This document shows, piece after piece, positions 1 through 6,162 of a stretch of DNA of 6,354 nt. Source of the DNA: an uncultured delta proteobacterium (GTDB lineage Bacteria > Desulfobacterota > WTBG01 > CAIYCZ01). The notes beneath the pieces were generated by a model that was not told the DNA's origin, made no database searches, and saw nothing but the letters and a program-made list of their open reading frames with translations. Position 1 is the first letter of the stretch. Each line of letters opens with the position of its first letter. Where the stretch lies: assembly GCA_903924805.1 (NCBI GenBank), contig CAIYCZ010000033.1:1-6354 (forward strand), written 5' to 3'. The translations under genes were made by a program, and so were the position numbers.

Positions 1-2225
1 AAAAACTGCATTTCTATCTTTTCAAAACCTTCACCCTGACACTGCTCGCACCGTCCGCCCTTTGAGTTGAAGGAAAATGTTGATGCGGTATAGCTTCTTT
101 CATGAGATAGCCGCTCCCGGGAGAACAGCTTGCGGATATCGTCAAATATCTTCAAATAGGTAACGGGATTTGAGCGGGGTGTTCTGCCAATGGGGCTCTG
201 GTCCATAAGCACTACCCTGTGTATCTGTTCAGCACCGCTTATCGAACAGCGGGGGTCAGAGCTTTTGCCTGCCGCACCGGTTTTTCTGAGGAGCCCCTGG
301 TAGATACTGTTTTCCAGGAGGGTGCTTTTCCCCGAACCCGATACCCCGGTAATGCAGACAAGAACCCCGAGAGGGATTGAGAGATTGAGATGTTTAAGAT
401 TATGCTGGGCAGCACCTTTAATCTTTAAAAAAAATCCTTTTTCAGGCTTTCTTCTGCTGGCGGGGACGGGTACCTGCCGGTCACCCGCAAGATAGGAGCC
501 GGTGAGAGAATGTTTATCTGTCAGCAGGTCTTCCGGCGTGCCCATATAGAGGAGCCTTCCGCCGTGCTCACCGGCACGCGGGCCGAGATCAATCACCGTG
601 TCACTGTTTAAAATAATATCCGGATCATGTTCAACCACCACAATGGTGTTGCCGGTATCCCTGAGACCTTTCAGTATCCCGATGAGACGATGGTTGTCCC
701 GCGGATGCAGTCCGATGCTGGGTTCATCAAGGACATAGAGGGTATTTACCAGAGAAGAACCAAGAGCGGTAGTAAGACGTGCCCGTTCTACCTCGCCCCC
801 TGAAAGGGTCCTTGACTGGCGGTCAAGGGTGAGGTAGCCAAGCCCCGCCTCTTTGAGATAGCCGAGCCTCCCCCTGATTTCCTGCAACAGAAGCTCTCCA
901 GCCTTATTGTGAAAACCGTCAAGGTCCAGGTGCTCGAAAAATGCATGACACTCCTTGATGCTCATCACATAGATATCGGCTATGGTTTTTCCGTCAATGC
1001 GGTACAGCAGGGTTTCCGGCTGAAAGCGGCTGCCGGTGCATGATGAGCAGGTACTATATCCGCGATATTTTGAGAGGAGCACCCGGATGTGCATCTTATA
1101 GGTTTTTGTCTCAAGCCAGTCGAAAAAACCCTTAATACCGTAGAAGCCATCACTGCCATTGATAATTTTATCCCTATGGTGGAGAGAAAGGTCCTTAAAG
1201 GGGATATGGGGGGGAATTTTCTCTTTCTTGCAGAAAGCCATGAGATCATAGTATGCTTCTCTATAGGCAGGGGTTGCCCATGGTTTTACCGCATCACTTT
1301 GTAGGCTTAAGCATGGATCGGGTATGACTGCGTCGAAATCAATGCCAATCGTTTTACCGAATCCATTACAGGTGCTGCAGGCTCCGAGCGGGCTGTTAAA
1401 GGAAAACAGATTCGGAAACGGATTGGTATAGGTTATGTTGCACGGGGGGCAGTGAAATGAATTGCTGAATTTTTGCGGAGGGATTGGTGCCTGATGAGCG
1501 GAAGGTTCAGGGAAAAATATGGTTATGCGCCCTTTGCCAAACTTGAGTGCCATCTCCAGAGAGTCAACCATTCGTTTCTTATTTTCCGGTGAGATGGCAA
1601 GACGGTCGACCATGATATCCGCCTCCGGTAGCTGACAGCTGTCAAGCAGCGAGGAGGAGAGCTCCCGGATAGCTCCCTCATGATAGACCCGGTAAAAACC
1701 CATTTTTCTGAGGCCGTCAGCTACGTCGCTCCGGGAGATGCGAGAGGCTGCGGGAAGTGCATAGGGAAAGGCAATGACTGCCGTGAGCGAATGGAACTGG
1801 TTTAATAATTTTTTTGCAATGGAATCTGCTGAATCCTTTTCAACCGGCCGGTTGCACCCCCTGCAGTAGAGGGTGGCCACCTTGGGGAATAACAGCTTCA
1901 TGTAGTCGGTGATTTCTGTCAGGGTTCCCAGCGTTGAACGGGATGTTTTAATGGGGTTTGTCTGGTTAATGGCAATGGAGGGGGGTATACCCTCTATCGT
2001 TTCCACCCTCGGTTTGTCCATTCGTTCCAGAAACTGGCGGGCATAGGCAGAAAAGCTCTCAACGTAGCGGCGCTGCCCCTCGGCATAGAGGGTATCAAAA
2101 GCAAGGCTTGATTTCCCTGCACCGCTCACGCCCGTTATCACGGTAATTTGATTGAGAGGAAGGTCTATATCTATATTTTTCAGATTATTCTGTGAGGCAC
2201 CCCGAATTACAATAACATTTTTCAT
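1..2225 (-). CDS. uvrA: UvrA, excinuclease ABC subunit A (3' end outside the window)
   Basis: UvrA is the cytoplasmic ABC-type ATPase dimer that finds bulky DNA lesions and loads UvrB in nucleotide excision repair. The frame is open from ATG 2225 through base 1, giving 741 codons plus two bases. E. coli UvrA has 940 residues, so roughly the last 200 lie off the left edge. Visible in order: Walker A GVSGAGKSS (32-40); Q-loop region with Q88; a UvrB-binding-domain-sized stretch (about 120-255); zinc module Cys259/262/283/286; an insertion domain; CSSC (393-396); signature LSGGE (474-478); Walker B D500-E501; switch H533; second Walker A GVSGSGKST (627-635); and the start of the second zinc module (C726, C729). 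The start lies 16 bp after the phosphorylase stop, with only a weak GGAA upstream. The text differs from E. coli at the Q-loop (INQTNPIKTSRST) and signature (LSGGEVERARL), which I associate with a divergent UvrA lineage. Identity as UvrA is certain; the subclass is inferred. Confidence 0.96.
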   Translation of the reverse strand, partial: MKNVIVIRGASQNNLKNIDIDLPLNQITVITGVSGAGKSSLAFDTLYAEGQRRYVESFSAYARQFLERMDKPRVETIEGIPPSIAINQTNPIKTSRSTLGTLTEITDYMKLLFPKVATLYCRGCNRPVEKDSADSIAKKLLNQFHSLTAVIAFPYALPAASRISRSDVADGLRKMGFYRVYHEGAIRELSSSLLDSCQLPEADIMVDRLAISPENKKRMVDSLEMALKFGKGRITIFFPEPSAHQAPIPPQKFSNSFHCPPCNITYTNPFPNLFSFNSPLGACSTCNGFGKTIGIDFDAVIPDPCLSLQSDAVKPWATPAYREAYYDLMAFCKKEKIPPHIPFKDLSLHHRDKIINGSDGFYGIKGFFDWLETKTYKMHIRVLLSKYRGYSTCSSCTGSRFQPETLLYRIDGKTIADIYVMSIKECHAFFEHLDLDGFHNKAGELLLQEIRGRLGYLKEAGLGYLTLDRQSRTLSGGEVERARLTTALGSSLVNTLYVLDEPSIGLHPRDNHRLIGILKGLRDTGNTIVVVEHDPDIILNSDTVIDLGPRAGEHGGRLLYMGTPEDLLTDKHSLTGSYLAGDRQVPVPASRRKPEKGFFLKIKGAAQHNLKHLNLSIPLGVLVCITGVSGSGKSTLLENSIYQGLLRKTGAAGKSSDPRCSISGAEQIHRVVLMDQSPIGRTPRSNPVTYLKIFDDIRKLFSRERLSHERSYTASTFSFNSKGGRCEQCQGEGFEKIEMQF

Positions 2226-2241
2226 GATTCCGGTTCAGTTT

Positions 2242-3069
2242 TTATGGGACAGGGATATATTTTTTCAGGAGAGAGGGTTTCCTGAACGTTGAGCATGCGC
2301 AGGTGTGCGGTGCTTTAATTATTGGTTTAAGGGAGTCGAGCAGGAGCTGTCCCATCTGATGTGCTTCACGGTAAAAAAGATCGCTGAGTGTCTCATGTGA
2401 CCAGTCTCCACAAATGCCCTCTGCGAAATTGACCACCAGGTACACTCCTGCATAACAGGCGCCGATTTCCCGTGCAAGATACACCTCAGGCGCGAGGCTT
2501 TGCCCGACTACGTCTACATGCCATTTCGAAAAAAGCTCAATTTCCGCACGGCTTTCAAAATGCCGCCCTTCGGTTACTGCATAGACACCGTGATCTTTCA
2601 CCTGCTGGCCCGGACTTTTTTTTGCCTCAGTAATTAATAGAGCCCGCAGCTCAGGGCACAGCGGCTCCCGCATAATTAATAAAAAGTCATCCCCGAGGCT
2701 CACGTCCCTTCTGTGAGAGAAATCAATATAGTCATGGGGAATTATTTTATCTCCGGGTGCTAAATCCTCACAAAGACTGCCTACACCACCTTCAACAATA
2801 ATGCGCTTGACCCCTGCTTCTTTTAAAACCCAGAAAACCTGCTGTGAAGCAGTGCCTCTTGATACACCGCTTCTCCATCCATGCATCCTGCAGGTGAGAA
2901 CATTTTCTCCATTAAGCTCAAACAGGGTAAACAATGGGCTATTACCAAACGGGGTAGCGTAGGTAAGGTTTTCTTCAAGGAGCTTAGTATCGGGGTCTTT
3001 GAGCTCTGCGGGAAAGTTTATCGAGCAGGTACTTGAGCCACCTATGATTGCGGCCGTGCAGTGAATCAT
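2242..3069 (-). CDS. MTAP/PNP-family nucleoside phosphorylase (mtnP-like, possibly MTIP-like)
   Basis: This is a 275-residue member of the family that splits purine nucleosides or 5'-methylthio-nucleosides with phosphate in the cytoplasm. Family marks: phosphate-loop IIGGSS (8-13), TPFGNSPL (39-46), RMHG (61-64, for the usual RHG), EGGVGSL..PGD (93-107), IDFSHRR (115-121), EPLCPELR (135-142), HGVY..TEG (160-168), RAE (174-176), PE..LARE (194-201) and VVNFAEG (212-218). The usual adenine-recognising DxD of MTAP is here N214-F-A216. As I recall, 6-oxopurine enzymes such as PNP and S-methyl-5'-thioinosine phosphorylase have an Asn in this region, so the substrate may be a 6-oxopurine nucleoside; this is inference. 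The methionine-site motif GMT is GQS (189-191). An in-frame ATG at 3201 would add 44 residues, but they lack family similarity. ATG 3069 puts IIGG at the usual distance and has GGGG nine bases upstream. The gene is probably cotranscribed with uvrA. Confidence 0.85.
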   Translation of the reverse strand: MIHCTAAIIGGSSTCSINFPAELKDPDTKLLEENLTYATPFGNSPLFTLFELNGENVLTCRMHGWRSGVSRGTASQQVFWVLKEAGVKRIIVEGGVGSLCEDLAPGDKIIPHDYIDFSHRRDVSLGDDFLLIMREPLCPELRALLITEAKKSPGQQVKDHGVYAVTEGRHFESRAEIELFSKWHVDVVGQSLAPEVYLAREIGACYAGVYLVVNFAEGICGDWSHETLSDLFYREAHQMGQLLLDSLKPIIKAPHTCACSTFRKPSLLKKYIPVP

Positions 3070-3108
3070 AATAACGTGCCCCACTTGAGAAGAAGTTTTA
3101 TAAGCGGA

Positions 3109-3141
3109 TATACAGGGTATAGATGATACAGTATGGGTATA
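3109..3141 (-). repeat. Paired TATACCC repeats in the phosphorylase leader
   Basis: TATACCC occurs twice on the minus strand (3141-3135 and 3121-3115) with a 20-bp period, about two helical turns. The second copy overlaps a small inverted repeat, TATAC-AGG-GTATA on the plus strand (3109-3121). The position just downstream of the candidate promoter would suit a repressor site. No known operator was recognised, and the region is AT-rich enough for this to be chance. Confidence 0.3.
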
Positions 3142-3143
3142 AA

Positions 3144-3173
3144 GTAATATGAGCTGCAAATATAAGATTTCAA
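3144..3173 (-). promoter_or_regulatory. Candidate sigma70 promoter for the phosphorylase-uvrA pair
   Basis: On the minus strand TTGAAA (3173-3168) and TATTAC (3149-3144) are 18 bases apart, 5/6 and 4/6 matches to consensus. Transcription would start near 3137, about 68 bases before the ATG at 3069. The region is AT-rich, so such pairs can arise by chance. A TATAAT also occurs further upstream but lacks a good -35 box. Confidence 0.3.
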
Positions 3174-3387
3174 TTTTATTATATTCATCGCATAAAATCA
3201 ATCTTTTCCCTGTTGGCTTTTTATAATGATTTGATTAACATAACCGGCTTCATGTTGGATAATAGATCTGCGGGCAGTTGTTTGAATTAAATTAAACAAA
3301 TATCAGATAAAGCCTGATTTAACAGTATATTAGACGAATTAACCCTCAATAGATCTAAAAAACACCGCACAATTTTAAAAATATCTC

Positions 3388-3416
3388 TTGAAATAAAATT
3401 CTATTTTAATTACATT
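3388..3416 (+). promoter_or_regulatory. groESL promoter, sigma70-type
   Basis: TTGAAA (3388-3393) and TACATT (3411-3416) are separated by 17 bases. These are 5/6 and 4/6 matches to the housekeeping consensus. The predicted transcription start, about 3422-3424, falls inside the CIRCE operator, the usual geometry for HrcA-repressed chaperone operons. The resulting leader is about 190 bases, long for groES. Confidence 0.6.
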
Positions 3417-3441
3417 AGCACTCTTCACTGGAGAGTGCTAA
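3415..3441 (+). promoter_or_regulatory. CIRCE operator (HrcA-binding site)
   Basis: This is a perfect match to the CIRCE inverted repeat: TTAGCACTC (3415-3423), a 9-base spacer, then GAGTGCTAA (3433-3441). CIRCE is bound by the repressor HrcA, whose folding depends on GroEL, so the operon is derepressed when GroEL is occupied by misfolded protein. Here it overlaps the -10 box and predicted start. As part of the leader RNA it could also form a 9-bp stem. No hrcA lies in the window, so the repressor is inferred to be encoded elsewhere. Confidence 0.97.
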
Positions 3442-3501
3442 TAGTTGAGAGCTATTGCGTTTATATTTTAATTTAACCTAAAGTAAATCAAGGGGAGGTG
3501 A

Positions 3502-3525
3502 ATGACCGGGCATTTTCTTAATTAG
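3502..3525 (+). CDS. Possible 7-codon upstream ORF in the groES leader
   Basis: ATG 3502 opens MTGHFLN and stops at TAG 3523. It is preceded by AGGGGAGGTGA (3491-3501), which complements the 16S rRNA 3' end better than the groES site does, but GGAGG ends only three bases before the ATG, closer than optimal. The peptide resembles nothing known to me. It could be a leader peptide, a ribosome standby site, the remnant of a lost gene or chance. AGGTG (3496-3500) can pair with CACCT (3546-3550), which would cover the ribosome site. Weakly supported as a translated gene. Confidence 0.25.
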   Translation: MTGHFLN

Positions 3526-3600
3526 AACAGAATATTTTTGATTAACACCTGCAGGTAATTTAAAGTTTACACCAGAGAGTTTAGAAGATGTAATAATAAA

Positions 3601-3607
3601 AAGGAGG
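3601..3607 (+). promoter_or_regulatory. groES ribosome binding site
   Basis: AAGGAGG lies eight bases upstream of the groES ATG at 3616. It is a near-perfect Shine-Dalgarno sequence at optimal spacing and fixes the start. Confidence 0.9.
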
Positions 3608-3615
3608 AAAGTAGC

Positions 3616-3906
3616 ATGAAGATAAAGCCGTTACAAGACCGCGTGATAGTAAAGAGGATAGAGGAAGAGGAGAAGACCAAGGGGGGAATCATAATACCGG
3701 ACTCGGCAAAAGAAAAGCCCATTGAGGGAGAAGTGATAGCAGTAGGGCCGGGGAAGGTACTGGAGAACGGGACAAAATCGACACCGGAAGTAAAGGCAGG
3801 GCAGCGGGTGCTGTTCGGGAAGTATGCGGGGACAGAAGTGAAGATAGACGGAGTAGAGCATCTGATCATGCGGGAAGATGACATTTTAGGAATCATAGAG
3901 AAATAA
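3616..3906 (+). CDS. groES: GroES, co-chaperonin (10 kDa)
   Basis: GroES is the heptameric cytoplasmic lid that caps GroEL during ATP-driven folding. The 96 residues match the family's usual 95-100. Visible: N-terminal KIKPLQDRVIVKR (2-14), the mobile loop with GG-III-P (23-28) whose hydrophobic triplet docks on the GroEL apical domain, VGPGK (43-47), the roof-loop stretch, then LFGKYAGTEVKIDG (66-79) and the terminal ILGIIEK. All 11 Gly codons are GGG or GGA, all 9 Val codons are GTA or GTG and 8 of 13 Ile codons are ATA. This strong purine-ended choice is unlike the mixed usage in uvrA and odd for a highly expressed gene. The gene is first in the CIRCE-controlled operon. The gap to groEL is 182 bp because a repeat element lies between them. 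Confidence 0.98.
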   Translation: MKIKPLQDRVIVKRIEEEEKTKGGIIIPDSAKEKPIEGEVIAVGPGKVLENGTKSTPEVKAGQRVLFGKYAGTEVKIDGVEHLIMREDDILGIIEK

Positions 3907-3914
3907 ACTATCAG

Positions 3915-4040
3915 CAGGCCGTTGAAAAACGCCCCTCTGCGGCGTTCCCCTCATCCTTCGTCGTTGCAGCGTATCATAAAGTACGCCTCACTCCTTAAGG
4001 ATTTCGGGAGCCTTGCATCCGGGCATTTTTGACCAGCCTG
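3915..4040. repeat. 126-bp structured intergenic repeat (MITE/REP-like) between groES and groEL
   Basis: The ends form imperfect inverted repeats: CAGGCCGTTGAAAAA (3915-3929) against TTTTTGACCAGCCTG (4026-4040), pairing at 12 of 15 positions. Inside are AACGCC/GGCGTT (3928-3933 with 3941-3946, 7-base loop) and ATCCTT/AAGGAT (3953-3958 with 3997-4002). The latter encloses GCGTA/TACGC (3969-3973 with 3982-3986). No ORF of note is present. The style resembles the repeats starting near TTGAAAAACGCC that I associate with multicopy intergenic elements in deltaproteobacterial-type genomes. That recollection cannot be tested here, since only one copy is in the window. The insertion accounts for the unusual groES-groEL spacing. 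As RNA it would be a stable structure inside the operon transcript. Confidence 0.6.
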
Positions 4041-4074
4041 GGGAACATTACATTTTCAACAACCAATAAGAGAT

Positions 4075-4079
4075 GGAGG
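4075..4079 (+). promoter_or_regulatory. groEL ribosome binding site
   Basis: GGAGG nine bases before ATG 4089 decides the start. An in-frame TTG at 4029 would add 20 residues, but these begin inside the repeat element and have no counterpart in GroEL proteins. Confidence 0.9.
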
Positions 4080-4088
4080 AATAGAGAT

Positions 4089-5720
4089 ATGGGAGCAAAA
4101 GAGATAAAGTTTGATCAAGAAGGACGCACCGCGATATTGCGGGGAGTAAATACGCTGGCAAATGCGGTAAAGGTAACGCTGGGGCCCAAAGGGCGGAACG
4201 TGATACTGGATAAGAGTTTTGGGTCGCCGACCGTGACCAAGGACGGGGTGACGGTAGCTAAAGAGATAGAGCTTGAAGACAAGTTTGAGAACATGGGCGC
4301 GCAGATGGTAAAGGAAGTGGCCAGTAAGACCAGCGATGTGGCAGGAGACGGGACGACAACGGCAACGGTTTTGGCGCAGGCGATATTTACAGAGGGGAGC
4401 AAGCTGGTAGCAGCCGGGCACAACCCGATGGAGCTGAAGCGGGGCATCGACAAGGCGGTGGAAGAGGTGATGAAGGAGCTGAAGAAGATCAGCAAGCCGA
4501 CCAAGGATCGGAAAGAGATCTCCCAGGTTGGTTCCATTTCTGCAAACAATGATGAGACCATCGGTAATATTATAGCAGAGGCCATGGACAAGGTAGGCAA
4601 AGAGGGAGTTATCACGGTAGAAGAAGCCAAGACCATGGAGACGAGCCTTGATGTGGTGGAGGGGATGCAGTTTGACCGGGGGTATTTGTCGCCGTATTTT
4701 GTGACCGACCCGGAGCGTATGGAAGTGGCACTGGAGGACTGTTATATATTGATTCACGAGAAGAAGATCAGTAACATGAAGGACCTGCTGCCGATACTTG
4801 AGCAGATCGCGCGCAGCGGCAAGCCGTTTGTGATCATCGCAGAAGATGTGGAAGGGGAAGCGCTGGCCACGCTGGTAGTGAATAAGCTGAGAGGGACGCT
4901 GAAATGCGCAGCGGTGAAGGCACCGGGCTTTGGTGACCGGCGCAAGGCCATGCTTGAGGACATAGCGATACTGACCGGCGGGACGCTTATCGCAGAGGAC
5001 CTGGGGATAAAGCTTGAGAACATCAAGATGGAGGATCTGGGGCAGGCCAAGCGGATAACCATCGACAAAGACAATACGACAATAGTGGAAGGAGCCGGGA
5101 AGAAGGCAGGCATCGAGGGAAGAGTGAAGCAGATCCGGGCGCAGGTTGAGGAGACGACCTCTGATTATGATCGTGAGAAGCTGCAGGAGCGGCTGGCAAA
5201 GATCGTCGGCGGCGTAGCGGTAATCAATGTAGGGGCGGCAACCGAGACCGAGATGAAGGAGAAGAAGGCGCGCGTAGAGGACGCTTTGCATGCAACACGG
5301 GCAGCGGTAGAAGAAGGGATCGTGCCGGGTGGCGGCGTAGCACTGATACGCTGTTTGCCGGTGCTGGAGGCAATCAAACTGCCGCAGGAAGAGCAGCAGA
5401 AGGGTGTAGATATAGTAAAGAAGGCAATAGTAGAGCCGCTGCGGTGGATTGCTAAGAACGCGGGCTATGACGGATCGATCGTGATAGAGAAGGTAAAGAC
5501 GGAGAAAGGCGGATTCGGGTTTAATGCGCAGACCGAGCAGTATGAGGATTTAACCAAGGCCGGGGTGATAGACCCGACCAAGGTGGTGCGGTGCGCTTTG
5601 CAGAACGCGGCCAGCGTGGCGTCGCTGCTGATAACGACCGAGGCGCTGATAGCCGAGAAGCCGAAGAAGGAGAGTGGCATGCCGCCAATGCCTCCGGGTG
5701 GTATGGGTGATATGTATTAA
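4089..5720 (+). CDS. groEL: GroEL, chaperonin (60 kDa)
   Basis: GroEL is the cytoplasmic double-ring ATPase that folds proteins with GroES. From ATG 4089 it has 543 residues (E. coli 548) and aligns without gaps through the key sites: K4/F8 at the start, TLGPKGRNV (about 30-38), the catalytic GDGTTTAT with D87, and D398 in RVEDALHATRA, both at E. coli positions. The apical domain runs from about 190 to 375 and includes VKAPGFGDRRKAMLEDIA. GIVPGGG follows D398 in the second equatorial part. The tail ends SGMPPMPPGGMGDMY, a short variant of the Gly-Met tail with proline in place of most repeats. Codons mostly end in purines, as in groES; a stretch at 4521-4575 instead uses T-ending codons. The gene is second in the CIRCE operon and is followed by a terminator. 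No sign of damage. Confidence 0.98.
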   Translation: MGAKEIKFDQEGRTAILRGVNTLANAVKVTLGPKGRNVILDKSFGSPTVTKDGVTVAKEIELEDKFENMGAQMVKEVASKTSDVAGDGTTTATVLAQAIFTEGSKLVAAGHNPMELKRGIDKAVEEVMKELKKISKPTKDRKEISQVGSISANNDETIGNIIAEAMDKVGKEGVITVEEAKTMETSLDVVEGMQFDRGYLSPYFVTDPERMEVALEDCYILIHEKKISNMKDLLPILEQIARSGKPFVIIAEDVEGEALATLVVNKLRGTLKCAAVKAPGFGDRRKAMLEDIAILTGGTLIAEDLGIKLENIKMEDLGQAKRITIDKDNTTIVEGAGKKAGIEGRVKQIRAQVEETTSDYDREKLQERLAKIVGGVAVINVGAATETEMKEKKARVEDALHATRAAVEEGIVPGGGVALIRCLPVLEAIKLPQEEQQKGVDIVKKAIVEPLRWIAKNAGYDGSIVIEKVKTEKGGFGFNAQTEQYEDLTKAGVIDPTKVVRCALQNAASVASLLITTEALIAEKPKKESGMPPMPPGGMGDMY

Positions 5721-5736
5721 TGTGGGAATAATGAAA

Positions 5737-5773
5737 AAAGCAAAGGCCTCGGATTTTCCGGGGCCTTTGCTTT
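5737..5773 (+). terminator. Stem-loop terminator after groEL
   Basis: AAAGCAAAGGCCTCGG (5737-5752) pairs with CCGGGGCCTTTGCTTT (5758-5773) over 16 bp, with one G-T wobble and a five-base ATTTT loop, 16 bases after the groEL stop. The U-tract is short (CTTTAT) and preceded by an A-tract (5734-5739) on the other arm. It may therefore be bidirectional. The strength of the stem makes the end of the groESL transcript here likely. Confidence 0.85.
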
Positions 5774-5912
5774 ATGGGCTATAACCTGGATTGTCACCTT
5801 AAAGCTGTAAAGATTTTATCTGACCGTCTTTTATTTTAACAGGGATAGGGGATAATGTTATAAATCAGTGGGGTGGGTTGCACAACCGCTGGATCGCATT
5901 GTACATTACATA

Positions 5913-5950
5913 AAGGGCGCTGTCCCCTTTGAAGGGCGCTGTTCCCTTTG
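5913..5950. repeat. Tandem 2 x 19-bp repeat with internal hairpin symmetry
   Basis: AAGGGCGCTGTCCCCTTTG (5913-5931) is followed at once by AAGGGCGCTGTTCCCTTTG (5932-5950), one mismatch in 19. Each unit has AAGGG facing CCCTT, so each can fold as a small hairpin. This resembles the REP-type hairpins found near RAYT transposases, although the link is inferred from proximity. Confidence 0.8.
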
Positions 5951-5965
5951 ACTACCCTTTGACTA
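5944..5965. repeat. Perfect tandem 2 x 11-bp repeat
   Basis: CCCTTTGACTA occurs at 5944-5954 and again at 5955-5965 without a mismatch. The first copy overlaps the end of the second 19-bp unit, so the two repeat types interlock. This could be replication slippage or the edge of a mobile element. Confidence 0.8.
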
Positions 5966-6084
5966 AAATTTTATCGCTGACAGAGGCAAACCCCTGTGCC
6001 CCCATAAAAATTTACCCCGTGAAATAAGATTTGAGCCGCTTCTTTAAATACATCTTCCCCTAATGCGTCTTGAAATACTTCTCT

Positions 6085-6109
6085 CTTCTCAACGCATCAT
6101 CCTGAGAAG
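6085..6109. repeat. Inverted repeat upstream of the transposase
   Basis: CTTCTCA (6085-6091) pairs with TGAGAAG (6103-6109) across an 11-base loop. It has no T-tract and is not a typical terminator. It may be a recognition hairpin for the adjacent transposase or chance; support is weak. Confidence 0.4.
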
Positions 6110-6119
6110 AAGCAAAAGG

Positions 6120-6148
6120 GGTCAAGTCTGCTGTTGACCTTTGTCAAC
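6120..6148. repeat. Overlapping, mutually exclusive inverted repeats at the transposase promoter
   Basis: GGTCAA (6120-6125), TTGACC (6134-6139) and GTCAAC (6143-6148) alternate so that the middle arm can pair with either neighbour: GGTCAA-N8-TTGACC or GTTGAC-CTTT-GTCAAC (6133-6148). The middle arm is also the putative -35 box of the transposase promoter. This arrangement would allow autoregulation by a hairpin-binding transposase, which is an inference. Confidence 0.6.
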
Positions 6149-6162
6149 CTTTTTGATACGAT
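6134..6162 (+). promoter_or_regulatory. Candidate promoter of the transposase
   Basis: TTGACC (6134-6139) and TACGAT (6157-6162) are 17 bases apart, 5/6 and 4/6 consensus matches. The predicted start, near 6168-6170, is almost at the ATG (6171), and no Shine-Dalgarno sequence is present. The message may therefore be leaderless or nearly so and poorly translated. Confidence 0.5.

Larger units (their letters stand above)
3070..3615. other. Divergent AT-rich intergenic region between the phosphorylase and groES
   Basis: This is 546 bp without a convincing protein gene. It separates the minus-strand phosphorylase-uvrA pair from the plus-strand groESL operon and must carry both promoters. The left part (3100-3180) has a weak minus-strand promoter and TATACCC repeats. 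Positions 3200-3380 are AT-rich and show only weak symmetry (TTGTTT 3278-3283 facing AAACAA 3294-3299), to which I assign no function. Positions 3388-3441 hold the groES promoter and CIRCE. The rest is a leader of about 190 bases containing a short ORF and a 10-bp palindrome (ACCTGCAGGT, 3547-3556). Confidence 0.8.

Noticed and set aside
980..1304. Short open frames on both strands within the uvrA region
   Set aside because: uvrA coding sequence is continuous here with CxxC and insertion-domain residues, so the other frames are by-products.
3109..3141. SOS/LexA box ahead of the phosphorylase-uvrA pair
   Set aside because: Neither CTGT-N8-ACAG nor GAAC-N4-GTTC is present in the upstream region.
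3070..3201. Upstream ATG start adding 44 residues to the phosphorylase
   Set aside because: The extra residues resemble no family N-terminus, and the stretch carries the best promoter candidate. Starting at 3069 puts the IIGG loop at the normal position.
3506..4030. CCGGGCATTTT shared by the groES leader (3506-3516) and the repeat element (4019-4029)
   Set aside because: An 11-base match is expected by chance several times among all position pairs in a window this size, and the flanks do not match.
4029..4088. Upstream TTG start extending GroEL by 20 residues
   Set aside because: The extension falls in the intergenic repeat and matches no GroEL N-terminus. ATG 4089 has GGAGG at good spacing and gives the conserved start.
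4056..5291. A 411-codon open frame on the minus strand opposite groEL
   Set aside because: It lies entirely over groEL coding sequence; its translation is Leu/His/Arg-rich without recognisable domains and it has no ribosome site. Purine-ended codons on the plus strand readily keep antisense frames open.
5876..5887. GGTTG-CA-CAACC as a hairpin
   Set aside because: Five-base arms with a two-base loop cannot form a stable hairpin, and no partner or gene context supports a function.
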